Below, in pieces: positions 1 to 8,038 of a stretch of DNA of 13,819 bases (position 1 is the first letter of the stretch; the number at the start of each line of letters is the position of its first letter). Origin of the DNA: an uncultured Polyangiaceae bacterium (GTDB lineage: Bacteria; Myxococcota_A; Polyangia; Polyangiales; Houyiibacteriaceae); the NCBI GenBank assembly GCA_947259605.1, contig CAMYMX010000032.1, positions 1 through 13,819 on the forward strand, written 5' to 3'. The notes below the pieces were generated by a model that was given only the letters and a program-made list of their open reading frames with translations, had not been told where the DNA came from and ran no database searches. Position numbers and translations under genes: made by a program.

Positions 1-2
1 AT

Positions 3-811
<809 letters not shown>

Positions 812-815
<4 letters not shown>

Positions 816-1591
816 GCCGAGCGCTGGCTGGCCTTGTCGATGCCGGCTTTGGCCTTGTTCATCAGAACGATGAGGCTCTCCACGATGCCGATGATCACGT
901 AAGCGGCAAGCAGCCAAACCAAGGCCATCGAAGGGTGTACCTTCAAGGCGATCCACACCGTCACGCCGAGTGCGACCGAAATGAACAGCACCGTGCGTAG
1001 GTTGAGACGCAGGTCCTTGAATGAGCGAAACGGCATCGCGCTCACCATGAAAATCGAGAGCGCCAGCACGAGAGACGAAATCAGAATAGGCGAAAACGGA
1101 AGCTTCCCGGTGAGCGTGTTGGCGACCACGATCGAGATCAGAATTCCGGCTGCTGCGGGAATGGGCAGACCCTGGGTGTACTTGCCAGGACGCTCCGGCT
1201 GCCCGTCATCGCCAGTGGAGGTGACGTTGAAGCGCGCGAGCCGGACTGCGCCTGCTGCGACGTATAGGAAACCGACGAACATCCCGCCCGTGCCGAGCTC
1301 CGCGAGCGACCAGTGATAAACGAGAATTGCGGGTGCGACGCCAAACGAGATCACATCGGCAAGGGAGTCGAGCTGAACGCCGATGGCGGTCTGCGTTTTG
1401 GTCAAGCGCGCGACCCGGCCGTCGATCCCGTCGAAGAAGAGCGCGAAGACGATGAGGAGCGCCGCGCGATAGAAATCATCGGAAGTCGGCTGGTCCGAGA
1501 GGATCAAGATGGCGTTGTAACCGCAAAGCACACTGGAAAGTGTGAAGAGGTTCGGGAGGATGAAGAGGCTCTTCTTGAGGTCGACTTTCAC
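812..1591 (-). CDS. pssA: CDP-diacylglycerol--serine O-phosphatidyltransferase
   Basis: This membrane enzyme makes phosphatidylserine from CDP-diacylglycerol and L-serine, the first step towards phosphatidylethanolamine. The CDP-alcohol phosphatidyltransferase signature is complete: D54, D57-G58, A61-R62, G71, D75 and D79 with the family spacing D-x2-DG-x2-AR-x8-G-x3-D-x3-D. The following RLARFNV segment (about residues 117-123) is typical of the PssA subgroup. Several hydrophobic segments follow, including about 135-160, 167-185 and 195-250. The protein has 259 residues, usual for the short PssA type of Gram-positives and deltaproteobacteria. The start is a GTG (1589-1591) preceded by GGAG at 1603-1606; a 16-bp perfect palindrome lies just upstream of that site. 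The gene upstream in the same direction (1671-2501) is 79 bp away, so co-transcription is possible. No psd gene is visible. Confidence 0.92.
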
Positions 1592-1606
1592 GCCAGGCTC
1601 GACTCC

Positions 1607-1622
1607 ACCCGCGTACGCGGGT
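1607..1622. repeat. 16-bp perfect palindrome upstream of pssA
   Basis: ACCCGCGTACGCGGGT equals its own reverse complement. It lies 15-31 nt upstream of the pssA GTG start, directly before the GGAG that probably serves as ribosome binding site, with GGAG-like purines on both sides of it. In the pssA mRNA it could fold into a 6-bp GC-rich stem with a GUAC loop next to the Shine-Dalgarno sequence; as DNA it could bind a dimeric repressor. No T-tract follows on either strand, so it does not look like a terminator. Function is not known. Confidence 0.5.
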
Positions 1623-1670
1623 CCTCCAGGTTACGAGAACGGGAATTTCGTGTCCACTGTGACGGTCGTA

Positions 1671-2501
1671 TCACGGCGAAACCGGGGGTAAAAGGCCGGC
1701 ATGAAGCACGCCGAGCGAGAAATTTCGTAAGCGCAACTGCCCGCTCGCTTCGTAGAGCTGATTGAGGGAATTCGACGCTCGAGCGGGATTCCCCTCTAGA
1801 AGATCGAAAAGGGCGGCGGCCTCTAGGGTACCGAAGCCACCGGCGTCACGAAACGCGAGCAAGGCTTCCTCTCGTTTCTCAAGCGGCTTGCCCCAGCCGT
1901 GCAGCGCGAGCCAGCCCCAATATGCCTGCTTCTCGATCGAAGAAAAGCCTTCCACGAACGGTCGCCGATGGATGGAATTCCAGCGTGCCTTGTAGAAGAC
2001 GCGCAGCGTGAGTGGCGGCGCGACCAACACGCCTCCGCGGAGCGCCCCGTACTGCTTCAAAACCGTCGGGAAGCCCCCGAGAATGCCCTCTTCACGTTCG
2101 CTCCGGGCCTCGCGGCCGCCATCGCCAAGCACGCGCATGAGCTCCTCGACGGCATCGGCCCTCATCGCCTCGAACGCGGGCTCTCCGTGCTTTGCGATCA
2201 CGGCTTTCGTTGCTCGATGAATCGCAGCCTGTCGCCGCTCGTATTCGCGTCGCTCATAGGGAGGGTTGGCTTCCGAGCGACCATGGTCGAGAAAGAGCGA
2301 GCGCAATGCTTGGGCCTCTTCGCTATCCGGGGCTTCCTTTGAAAGAGTTTCGTCCAGCGCGATGGCATCGGACACGGCGGCGCGGTCGAGCACCAGGCTG
2401 GGCATCTCCCAAGGATCGACGGGCTGCGGGAGGGCGAGGATGGCGCCCGCCAAGCCAGCAGCAACGATCCACGCGACCAGCTTGAATGAAGACTCGCTCA
2501 C
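1671..2501 (-). CDS. Hypothetical membrane-anchored protein (276 aa)
   Basis: I do not recognise this protein. It starts at a GTG (2499-2501) with an AGGA ten bases upstream. Residues 7-25 form one hydrophobic segment after a short N-terminus, either a membrane anchor or an uncleaved signal; no lipobox is present. The rest is mostly helical in appearance and rich in charged residues: 80-135 is strongly charged (many E, R and A), and 165-205 is aromatic (tryptophans at 174, 196 and 203). No catalytic motif stands out. The gene lies 79 bp upstream of pssA on the same strand and is divergent from moaD-moaE, with 68 bp between them. A role at the cell envelope is conceivable only from the anchor and the pssA neighbour. 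Confidence 0.7.
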   Translation of the reverse strand: MSESSFKLVAWIVAAGLAGAILALPQPVDPWEMPSLVLDRAAVSDAIALDETLSKEAPDSEEAQALRSLFLDHGRSEANPPYERREYERRQAAIHRATKAVIAKHGEPAFEAMRADAVEELMRVLGDGGREARSEREEGILGGFPTVLKQYGALRGGVLVAPPLTLRVFYKARWNSIHRRPFVEGFSSIEKQAYWGWLALHGWGKPLEKREEALLAFRDAGGFGTLEAAALFDLLEGNPARASNSLNQLYEASGQLRLRNFSLGVLHAGLLPPVSP

Positions 2502-2569
2502 CTGGCCCGGATCCTAACACGCCCGGCGAAGCTGCCCTCATTTCGCGGCCTGCTAGGCTTTCGAGGACG

Positions 2570-3241
2570 ATGAAGATCGACGTCTACTTCTACGCAGCTG
2601 CCCGCGAGCTTGCCGGATGCTCGAGCTCGACCTTCGAGCTCGGGTCGCAAAGCCTGCCGCAGCAGGAGTTGCGGCGTTTGGTCAGCGACCGCTATCCGTC
2701 TCTGGCCTCCTTCCTCGAGCGTATGCGGCTGGCGGTGAACGGTGATTTCGTCGACGCCTCGCACACCTTATCCGACGGAGATCGGGTCGACGTTCTTCCC
2801 CCGGTTGCGGGCGGTTCTCCGGTCGTTCTTTGCAAAGTCAGCGACCGAGAGATTTCACTCGACGAGGTTCGGAAGGCGGTCGAGCATCCCGGGGCCGGAG
2901 GGGTCTGTATCTTCCACGGCATCGTCCGCGACCACGCGGACGGCAAGCAGGTCTCGAGGCTCGACTACGAAGCACACGAGAGCTTGGCCGAGAAAGAAAT
3001 GACGCGTGTCCTCGAAGGCGTCATCGCCGAGCACCCGGACGTTCGAATTGCCGCGGTCCATCGAGTCGGCCAGCTAGGCATCGGGGATGTCGCGGTCTGT
3101 GTCGCGGCAAGCGCACCACATCGGGACGACGCGTTCACCGCCTGCCGCAAAGCGATCGATCGAATCAAAGAGACCGTTCCACTTTGGAAAAAGGAGTGGG
3201 GGCCCGATGGGCAGGCTCACTGGGTGAACCTCGACGCCTAG
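2570..3241 (+). CDS. Fused molybdopterin synthase, MoaD-MoaE
   Basis: Molybdopterin synthase converts cyclic pyranopterin monophosphate (cPMP) to molybdopterin in the cytoplasm; MoaD carries the sulfur as a C-terminal thiocarboxylate and MoaE holds the substrate. Here both are in one 223-residue chain. Residues 1-82 are a MoaD/ubiquitin-like domain ending in the diagnostic GlyGly (81-82, in VAGGSP). Residues about 85-223 are MoaE, with HGIVRD (116-121), a YEAHESLAEKEM segment (133-144) and KETVPLWKKE (200-209); K200 and K207 match the spacing of the essential lysines 119 and 126 of E. coli MoaE. The start at 2570 is chosen because MKIDVYF is the proper MoaD N-terminus and GAGGA lies just upstream; an ATG at 2486 would add 28 residues overlapping the divergent gene. 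No other moa gene is in the window. The stop overlaps that of the M16 protease in CTAG (3238-3241). Confidence 0.92.
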   Translation: MKIDVYFYAAARELAGCSSSTFELGSQSLPQQELRRLVSDRYPSLASFLERMRLAVNGDFVDASHTLSDGDRVDVLPPVAGGSPVVLCKVSDREISLDEVRKAVEHPGAGGVCIFHGIVRDHADGKQVSRLDYEAHESLAEKEMTRVLEGVIAEHPDVRIAAVHRVGQLGIGDVAVCVAASAPHRDDAFTACRKAIDRIKETVPLWKKEWGPDGQAHWVNLDA

Positions 3242-4542
3242 TTTCGCGCCAAGCCGCGCAGGTCTGAAAGAAGCGCTTCGTCCAGAACCCCCACACACGT
3301 CAGATAGGCGTCCTTGGGATCGAGATAACGCTGCGCAGCGTGCTGGATGTCCTGTGGCGTAACCTGCGCAACGCGATTGGCCACGGTTCCGACGCCTTCG
3401 GGAAGACCCAACAGCGCGCTGCTTCCGATGAAAAGTGCGGCATCCTCAGGGTCATCACGCACTGTTCGCAGATCCCAGAGGTAGCGACGTTTGGCCTTGT
3501 CGACCTCTTCGTCCGTCGGCGGGTTCCGTCGAAGCTCGCCGATGAGCTCGAACATCGTTTCTACCAGATAAGGAGACTTTCCGTGCTCTACCGATGCCCC
3601 GAAGTCGAAGACACCGCAATCCTCGAGCGAATCGTTTCCGGCGAAGGCCTCGTAGGCCAGCCCGCGCTCTTCGCAGACCGTTTGATGGACGCGCGTGCTC
3701 AGACCGTCGTCCAGTACTCGGTCCAACAAGAGTAGGGCCGGCGCTTCGGAGCTCGCGACGCCCGGCGTGTGGAACGAGAGCCTCACGTCGGTCTGGCTAC
3801 CGTGCTCCGCGACGTAAGTGAAGCGCTGCAACTCCGATTTGCTGGGTGCTCGGCGGGGCTCGATCGTGCTGCCCTTCGGCATCCCGTCGAAGCTCGAACG
3901 AATGGTCTGCTCGATTTCCCCAGCGTCGAATGCGCCCGTGATACAGAGTACCGAGTTGCACGCGTTGTAGTGACTACTGTGATGTCGCCGCAAGTCTTCG
4001 CTTTCAAATCCGTCGAGGTTGTCGAGCGGACCGAGGATCGTGAAGCCCAGCGGATGGTCCGGATAGAGCAATCGACGCGAAACGTTATCGACATTGATCT
4101 GCTCGCCCTCCTCATTGAGGTCTTCGAGAATCTCCTCTCGGATGATTTGCTTCTCGGTGCGAAGCTCGGTCAAGAGCGGTTGTTGCAGCACTTCGGCGAG
4201 CAGCTCGACACCTTTGGCGATGGCCTCGGGTGGCAACGAGAGGAAATAGCTGGTGAAATCGACGTGCGTGGCCGCGTCGAGGGTTCCACCGAGTCGCTCG
4301 ATTGCGAGATTGAGCTCGTTTGCAGCGGGGTGCACGGCAGTGCCGCGATACAGCATGTGCTCGAGAAAGTGGCTCAAACCATTGGTCCGAGCGGTTTCGT
4401 AACGGGAGCCCACACGCACGAAGAACGACGCCGTCGCCGACTGCAGGTGATTCAGGGGAACGAGTCGGACCCGAAGGCTGTTCCCGAGCGTTAGCGACTC
4501 GGTGGGCAGCTCCGGAAGACGGGAGCTCTTAGCTGCGGCCAT
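3238..4542 (-). CDS. M16 family zinc metalloprotease (pitrilysin/processing-peptidase-like)
   Basis: The 434-residue protein has the inverted zinc motif HxxEH as H58-F-L-E61-H62 within GLSHFLEHMLYRGT, and the third ligand region TEKQIIREEIL about 75 residues later (E136/E137). The C-terminal M16 domain is recognisable by RGLAYEAFA, carrying the Arg and Tyr typical of the second half. One N plus one C domain is the usual size for the 45-50 kDa mitochondrial-processing-peptidase or YmxG-like group, which act as dimers or degrade peptides. No signal peptide is visible, so a cytoplasmic location is likely. The start ATG (4540-4542) lies inside the end of the upstream PPIase gene: the two overlap by 14 bp, which suggests translational coupling and explains the weak ribosome binding site. 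A longer open frame upstream to 4914 is only the antiparallel-free shadow of the PPIase gene. Confidence 0.88.
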   Translation of the reverse strand: MAAAKSSRLPELPTESLTLGNSLRVRLVPLNHLQSATASFFVRVGSRYETARTNGLSHFLEHMLYRGTAVHPAANELNLAIERLGGTLDAATHVDFTSYFLSLPPEAIAKGVELLAEVLQQPLLTELRTEKQIIREEILEDLNEEGEQINVDNVSRRLLYPDHPLGFTILGPLDNLDGFESEDLRRHHSSHYNACNSVLCITGAFDAGEIEQTIRSSFDGMPKGSTIEPRRAPSKSELQRFTYVAEHGSQTDVRLSFHTPGVASSEAPALLLLDRVLDDGLSTRVHQTVCEERGLAYEAFAGNDSLEDCGVFDFGASVEHGKSPYLVETMFELIGELRRNPPTDEEVDKAKRRYLWDLRTVRDDPEDAALFIGSSALLGLPEGVGTVANRVAQVTPQDIQHAAQRYLDPKDAYLTCVGVLDEALLSDLRGLARN

Positions 4543-6136
4543 CCGGGGCTTGAAGTTGGTTGACGCGTAAGGCCTTGTCGGCGGTTGCCTTGGCGCGAAG
4601 CTGCTGAATGTAGAGGTCGACGATCTCCCGCTTCTTGAGCGTCTGAAGCACCTCGCGCGTCGATGCCCGAACCGAGTCGTTGAATGCCTCTTCATCTGGG
4701 CGCTGCCTATCGATGAGACGGAAGATAATCCACTCGCGGCCAAGCTTGACGGGCGCCATCGGAAACGCCTCGCTTTCGGCCAATGAGAACACCGCATCGA
4801 GGAGCGCGGAAGTCGAAACTCCCGGCACTGGATTGTCTGAGCGACCAAAGTCGACCGTTTCTTCGAGGGTGGGTGTGAGAGCGGACTCGCCGCTCTTCTC
4901 GGCCGTGGTGGCAAGCTTCCGCGCGATGGCGTCGTCGTCTTCGTTTGCGCGCCAAGCAGCCAAAGCGCTGGTCGCAGCGTCGCGCGCTCGGGCTTCTAGC
5001 CAGTCGGTTTGATAGAGGCCTTCGGCGAGCTCCTGCTTGGCCTCGTCGACCGGGACATCGCCTTCACGGATTGCAACCGCTTTGATGACATGGAAGCCGT
5101 ACGGGGTTTCGACGATTTCCGAGATCTGATCCACCTCCATCGCAAAGAGAGCCGCGTCAAACGAATCGGGCATCGTACCTTTGCGCAGGAAACCTATGTC
5201 ACCCCCCTTTTTGGCGGTGACTTGGTCGTCGCTGTTCTTGCTCGCGAGCTTCGCGAAATCCTCGCCCTTGGCCGCGCGCTTCTGCAGCGCTTCGGCGCGT
5301 TGCTTGGCCTCCGCTCGTTGCTCTTCGGTTGCGTACGAACCCGCCTTGATCAGGATGTGGCGAGCACGAACCTGCTTTTCGAGGTTGGTGTACCGGTGCT
5401 TGTTGACCTCGTACTCGGCGCTCAGACGTTCTGCGTTGTCGGCCATCCAGGCCTCGAGCGCCGTTTTGGAAGTCGGCGGCTTCTGCTGGAGGTAGTAGGC
5501 AGGCGAGAACCGGGCGTACTTGATCTTCGCGCTGTCGTTCTCGCGGACATAGTCATCCCACACCTCCGCGTCACTGACGTTGACCGTCGAGGCGATCAGT
5601 TCTCGCATTCGCGCCGCTAGGTACTCATCGACCTGCGCATCGGCGAACTCGCCCACACTTCTGCGCAGCCCGTTCTGGATGTAGCGCTCGGCCAGGTCCT
5701 TGTTGAACGCGCCTTCTTTGTCCGTGAAGGTAACGGGAATCTCGCCCTGCGGAAGCATCGGCGGTGCGCCGACCCCGAGTGACAGCAAGATGATGCCGTC
5801 ATTCACGAAGCGCGCCATGACCTCGTCTTGGCTGACGTCGAAACCTACCTTGCGCGCCTCACGCGCAAGAAGCGTGCGGTCGATCAAGCCATCGAGGACC
5901 AACTGGGGCAGGCGCATCGAGCGTTGCGTCTCCTCAGGAAGCCTCCCGAAGTTCGCGACCGAGTACGCTGCCTCAAAGTCACCTCTGCTGAGGGTCTGGT
6001 CATAGACCCGTGCCAGATACGTGCTGCCCCCTGCCGCGCAGCCCTCCGCTTGGCCGCCCCCGAATTGCAGGGCAAACACCGCCGAAAGCAGCACCACGAG
6101 AAGAACTAGAAAGAAGCCTTTGAACTTATCAACCAT
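4529..6136 (-). CDS. Membrane-anchored parvulin-type peptidyl-prolyl cis-trans isomerase (SurA/PpiD-like)
   Basis: From the chosen ATG (6134-6136) the protein has 535 residues. Residues 5-24 form a single hydrophobic anchor directly after MVDKFK, as in PpiD, so the bulk should be periplasmic. A long SurA_N/PpiD-like helical region (about 40-250) precedes a parvulin (PPIC/rotamase) domain at about 257-354: RARHILIKAG, GEDFAKLASKNSDD, KKGGDIGFLRKGTMPDSFDAALF and YGFHVIKA. The C-terminal region (360-535) is helical. The likely role is chaperone and prolyl isomerase for secreted or outer-membrane proteins. An AGGG nine bases upstream favours this start; an in-frame ATG at 6166 would add ten residues but has no purine-rich site. 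A Cys at 33 follows the anchor, but the residues before it (AEG) do not make a good lipobox. The M16 protease follows with a 14-bp overlap, so the two form an operon, perhaps for protein quality control. Confidence 0.87.
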   Translation of the reverse strand: MVDKFKGFFLVLLVVLLSAVFALQFGGGQAEGCAAGGSTYLARVYDQTLSRGDFEAAYSVANFGRLPEETQRSMRLPQLVLDGLIDRTLLAREARKVGFDVSQDEVMARFVNDGIILLSLGVGAPPMLPQGEIPVTFTDKEGAFNKDLAERYIQNGLRRSVGEFADAQVDEYLAARMRELIASTVNVSDAEVWDDYVRENDSAKIKYARFSPAYYLQQKPPTSKTALEAWMADNAERLSAEYEVNKHRYTNLEKQVRARHILIKAGSYATEEQRAEAKQRAEALQKRAAKGEDFAKLASKNSDDQVTAKKGGDIGFLRKGTMPDSFDAALFAMEVDQISEIVETPYGFHVIKAVAIREGDVPVDEAKQELAEGLYQTDWLEARARDAATSALAAWRANEDDDAIARKLATTAEKSGESALTPTLEETVDFGRSDNPVPGVSTSALLDAVFSLAESEAFPMAPVKLGREWIIFRLIDRQRPDEEAFNDSVRASTREVLQTLKKREIVDLYIQQLRAKATADKALRVNQLQAPDGRS

Positions 6137-6224
6137 CGCCAATTGCCCTGAAAGAGGCCGAACCATAGAGGAGAGGTCGCCTCGCGGCAAACAGTGGTTC
6201 TTCTTGCCCAGCTCGCCTCGAGAG

Positions 6225-6253
6225 TTGGCGTGATCGGTCAAGGATTCTACACT
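6225..6253 (+). promoter_or_regulatory. Candidate sigma70-type promoter for the AgmX/PglI-like gene
   Basis: TTGGCG (6225-6230), a 17-bp spacer and TACACT (6248-6253) make a fair -35/-10 pair on the + strand, about 50 bases before the GTG start at 6303. It sits in the 166-bp gap between the divergent PPIase gene and the AgmX-like gene. The match is by eye only, and house-keeping promoters of GC-rich bacteria are variable. Confidence 0.35.
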
Positions 6254-6302
6254 CCGCTCCCGGCTGCGCGGCGCGCCTTGGGCTGGGGAAAGGGAAGGGG
6301 AT

Positions 6303-6896
6303 GTGACCCAGGGCTCTAGCCTACCGCCACTGAAGAAGAACGACGGCAAGTTCGGCATCATCGCCCTGGTTCTCCTCTTGGTGGCTGGTGTCCTTTGGTT
6401 CTTCGTCCGGGACTGCGGATCGGGTCCGGAGGCCGAGCAAGCTCAAACCGATCCCGAGGTAGAGGTTGATCCGAGGGCTCAGTTCGCGCCTGAAATCGAA
6501 ATCCCGGAAGACGACGCAGGCCTCGGCGAGAGCGAAGAAGAGAAGCCGAAACAAAAGCCCGCGGAAGCCGCGCAAACGCGACCGGCGGATTGGATTTGTA
6601 ACGGAACGATTTCAGCGGCGCAGCTCAGCCAGGTCATTCGAGCGCAGCCGAGCAAGCAGGTGCAGACCTGCTACGAGCGAAGTCTGAAAGACAACAACCT
6701 GCTTCAAGGCTCGATGAAGGTCCTGCTCACGATTGGCGCCAGCGGTAGCGTGAGAGCGGTCTCGGTGAGCGGTTCTCTCAACGATCAGCAGGTCTACAAC
6801 TGCGTCAAGCGCGTTGCTAAGACGTGGAAGTTCCCAAAGCCGGAAAACGGCTGCGTGCGCACCGAGGTGCCGTTCCAAATGATGCCGAAGCTCTGA
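6303..6896 (+). CDS. AgmX/PglI C-terminal-domain protein (TonB-like, single-pass)
   Basis: The protein has 197 residues: a short cytoplasmic N-terminus, a membrane segment at about 17-35, an acidic Pro/Glu-rich linker (about 42-95) and a C-terminal domain (about 100-193). That domain matches the AgmX/PglI type common in Myxococcota: CYERSLKDNNLLQGSMKV, LTIGASGSVRAVSVSGSL, then NCVKRVAKTWKFPKPENG and a final hydrophobic strand. The domain is named for AgmX and PglI, linked in Myxococcus xanthus to adventurous gliding; what this short copy does is not known. The topology (anchor, linker, globular periplasmic domain) resembles TonB. The start is a GTG at 6303 directly behind a strong purine run (AAAGGGAAGGGG); an ATG two bases earlier is followed at once by TGA. 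The gene converges on fbp with only 5 bp between the stops. Confidence 0.8.
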   Translation: MTQGSSLPPLKKNDGKFGIIALVLLLVAGVLWFFVRDCGSGPEAEQAQTDPEVEVDPRAQFAPEIEIPEDDAGLGESEEEKPKQKPAEAAQTRPADWICNGTISAAQLSQVIRAQPSKQVQTCYERSLKDNNLLQGSMKVLLTIGASGSVRAVSVSGSLNDQQVYNCVKRVAKTWKFPKPENGCVRTEVPFQMMPKL

Positions 6897-6901
6897 GGGG
6901 C

Positions 6902-7933
6902 TCAGGCGTTGGCGAACCGCAGCACGTCTGCGACATCGTCCGGGCTGCCCATGAATACGGGAGTACGCTGGTGCAGCTCTTTCGGCTGGATCGTGAGGAT
7001 CCGGTTCTTGCCGTCCGACGCCACGCCGCCCGCCGCTTCGACGAGGAATGCCATTGGAGAGGCTTCGTACAGAAGCCTGAGCTTGCCGTTCGCATTCTTG
7101 TCATCGGGCGGATAGACGAAGACACCGCCGCGGAGAAGAGTTCTGTGCAGGTCGGCAACCATCGCGCCGATGTACCTCAAGCGGTAAGCCTTCTTGCTTT
7201 GGGTCGGCGTCTTGATCCAGTCGACCCAACTTTGAATGCCCTTGTCCCAGCTGTGGTAGTTGCCCTCGTTGATCGAGTAGATACCGCCACGCTGGGGAAC
7301 CTTGATGTTTGGATGAGACAAGAAGAACTCGCCGACGCCGGGGTCGTACGTGAAGCCGTCGACTTGATCGCCCGTCGAGTAGACCAGCATGTTGGACGAG
7401 CCGTAGACCACGTAGCCGGCGGCTACGATGTCGATGCCGGGCTGCAAGAGGTCCTTCAAGGTTCCCGGTTCACCATCCGGAGTCAGGCGACGGTGAATCG
7501 AAAAGATGGTGCCGATCGATGCGTTGATGTCGATGTTGCCCGAGCCGTCGAGAGGATCGAACTGCAGCACGTACTTCCCCTGCGGATACTGCGACGGGAT
7601 TTGAATCGGTTCCTCGACCTCCTCGCTTCCCATCACGCAGACATGGCCGCCTGCCTCGACGGTGCTCACAATCGTGCTGTTGGCGAAATCGTCGAGCTTC
7701 TGGACCTGCTCACCCTGAACGTTGGTCGTTCCGGTGCGTCCCAGGATGCCCGACAGCCCCGCTTTGCTGACCCGGCTGCCTATGATTTTTGCGGCCAGGC
7801 TGATTTGCTGAAAAAGCCCAGTGAAATCACCGGTGGCTTCAGGCATCCGTCGCTGGCGGTCGAGCAGATGACGCTCGAGGGTCGTGCCAATGGGGCTAAC
7901 CTGCGCCGGGCCGATCGAAGTGGGGTTTTTCAT
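6902..7933 (-). CDS. fbp: Class I fructose-1,6-bisphosphatase
   Basis: This cytoplasmic enzyme hydrolyses fructose 1,6-bisphosphate to fructose 6-phosphate in gluconeogenesis. The 343-residue product has the usual length and all main motifs: GSEE (102-105) and FDPLDGSGNID (125-135), which bind the metal ions, the substrate region NEGNYHSW (222-229), RYIGAMVADLHR (253-264), and LYEASPMAFLVEAAGG (288-303) with the metal ligand E290. The start ATG (7931-7933) gives MKNPTSIG; an open frame continues upstream to 8413 but runs antisense through the EAL gene and has no family similarity. The ribosome binding site is weak. It stands alone as a metabolic gene between the AgmX-like and EAL genes, and the 105-bp gap to the divergent EAL gene must hold both promoters. 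Confidence 0.95.
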   Translation of the reverse strand: MKNPTSIGPAQVSPIGTTLERHLLDRQRRMPEATGDFTGLFQQISLAAKIIGSRVSKAGLSGILGRTGTTNVQGEQVQKLDDFANSTIVSTVEAGGHVCVMGSEEVEEPIQIPSQYPQGKYVLQFDPLDGSGNIDINASIGTIFSIHRRLTPDGEPGTLKDLLQPGIDIVAAGYVVYGSSNMLVYSTGDQVDGFTYDPGVGEFFLSHPNIKVPQRGGIYSINEGNYHSWDKGIQSWVDWIKTPTQSKKAYRLRYIGAMVADLHRTLLRGGVFVYPPDDKNANGKLRLLYEASPMAFLVEAAGGVASDGKNRILTIQPKELHQRTPVFMGSPDDVADVLRFANA

Positions 7934-8038
7934 CGTTGCGGGGCATACCAGAGGCCTCCTAGCGGCGCCAGGAGCGCCAAAAAAGGGGAGTGGCCGCGGT
8001 CTGCCATATTGGTGTAAACTTACCGTGTTGGGGCATTT

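Noticed and set aside
2486..2569. Earlier ATG for moaD-moaE
   Set aside because: The added 28 residues overlap the divergent gene and do not resemble MoaD, whose N-terminus begins at MKIDVYF.
4543..4914. N-terminal extension of the M16 protease by 124 residues
   Set aside because: It lies in another frame of the PPIase gene, has low-complexity Arg/Ser composition and no M16 similarity; the ATG at 4542 gives a normal protein.
6035..6045. Cys33 of the PPIase as a lipoprotein cleavage site
   Set aside because: The residues before it (AEG) lack the required hydrophobic -3 residue and the anchor is followed by a long Gly-rich stretch, so a membrane anchor is more likely.
6137..6361. Extension of the PPIase gene upstream to 6361
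   Set aside because: It would place about 75 unlike residues before the membrane anchor and overlap the divergent AgmX-like gene and its promoter.
7964..7984. GGCGC-CAGGA-GCGCC hairpin followed by an A-run, as a terminator
   Set aside because: The run is A on the + strand, so on the - strand the T-run comes before the stem; it cannot be an intrinsic terminator in either direction and lies in a divergent promoter gap.
6824..8017. 397-codon open frame on the + strand opposite fbp
   Set aside because: It is a composition-driven shadow of fbp in GC-rich DNA; no domain or plausible start signal is seen.
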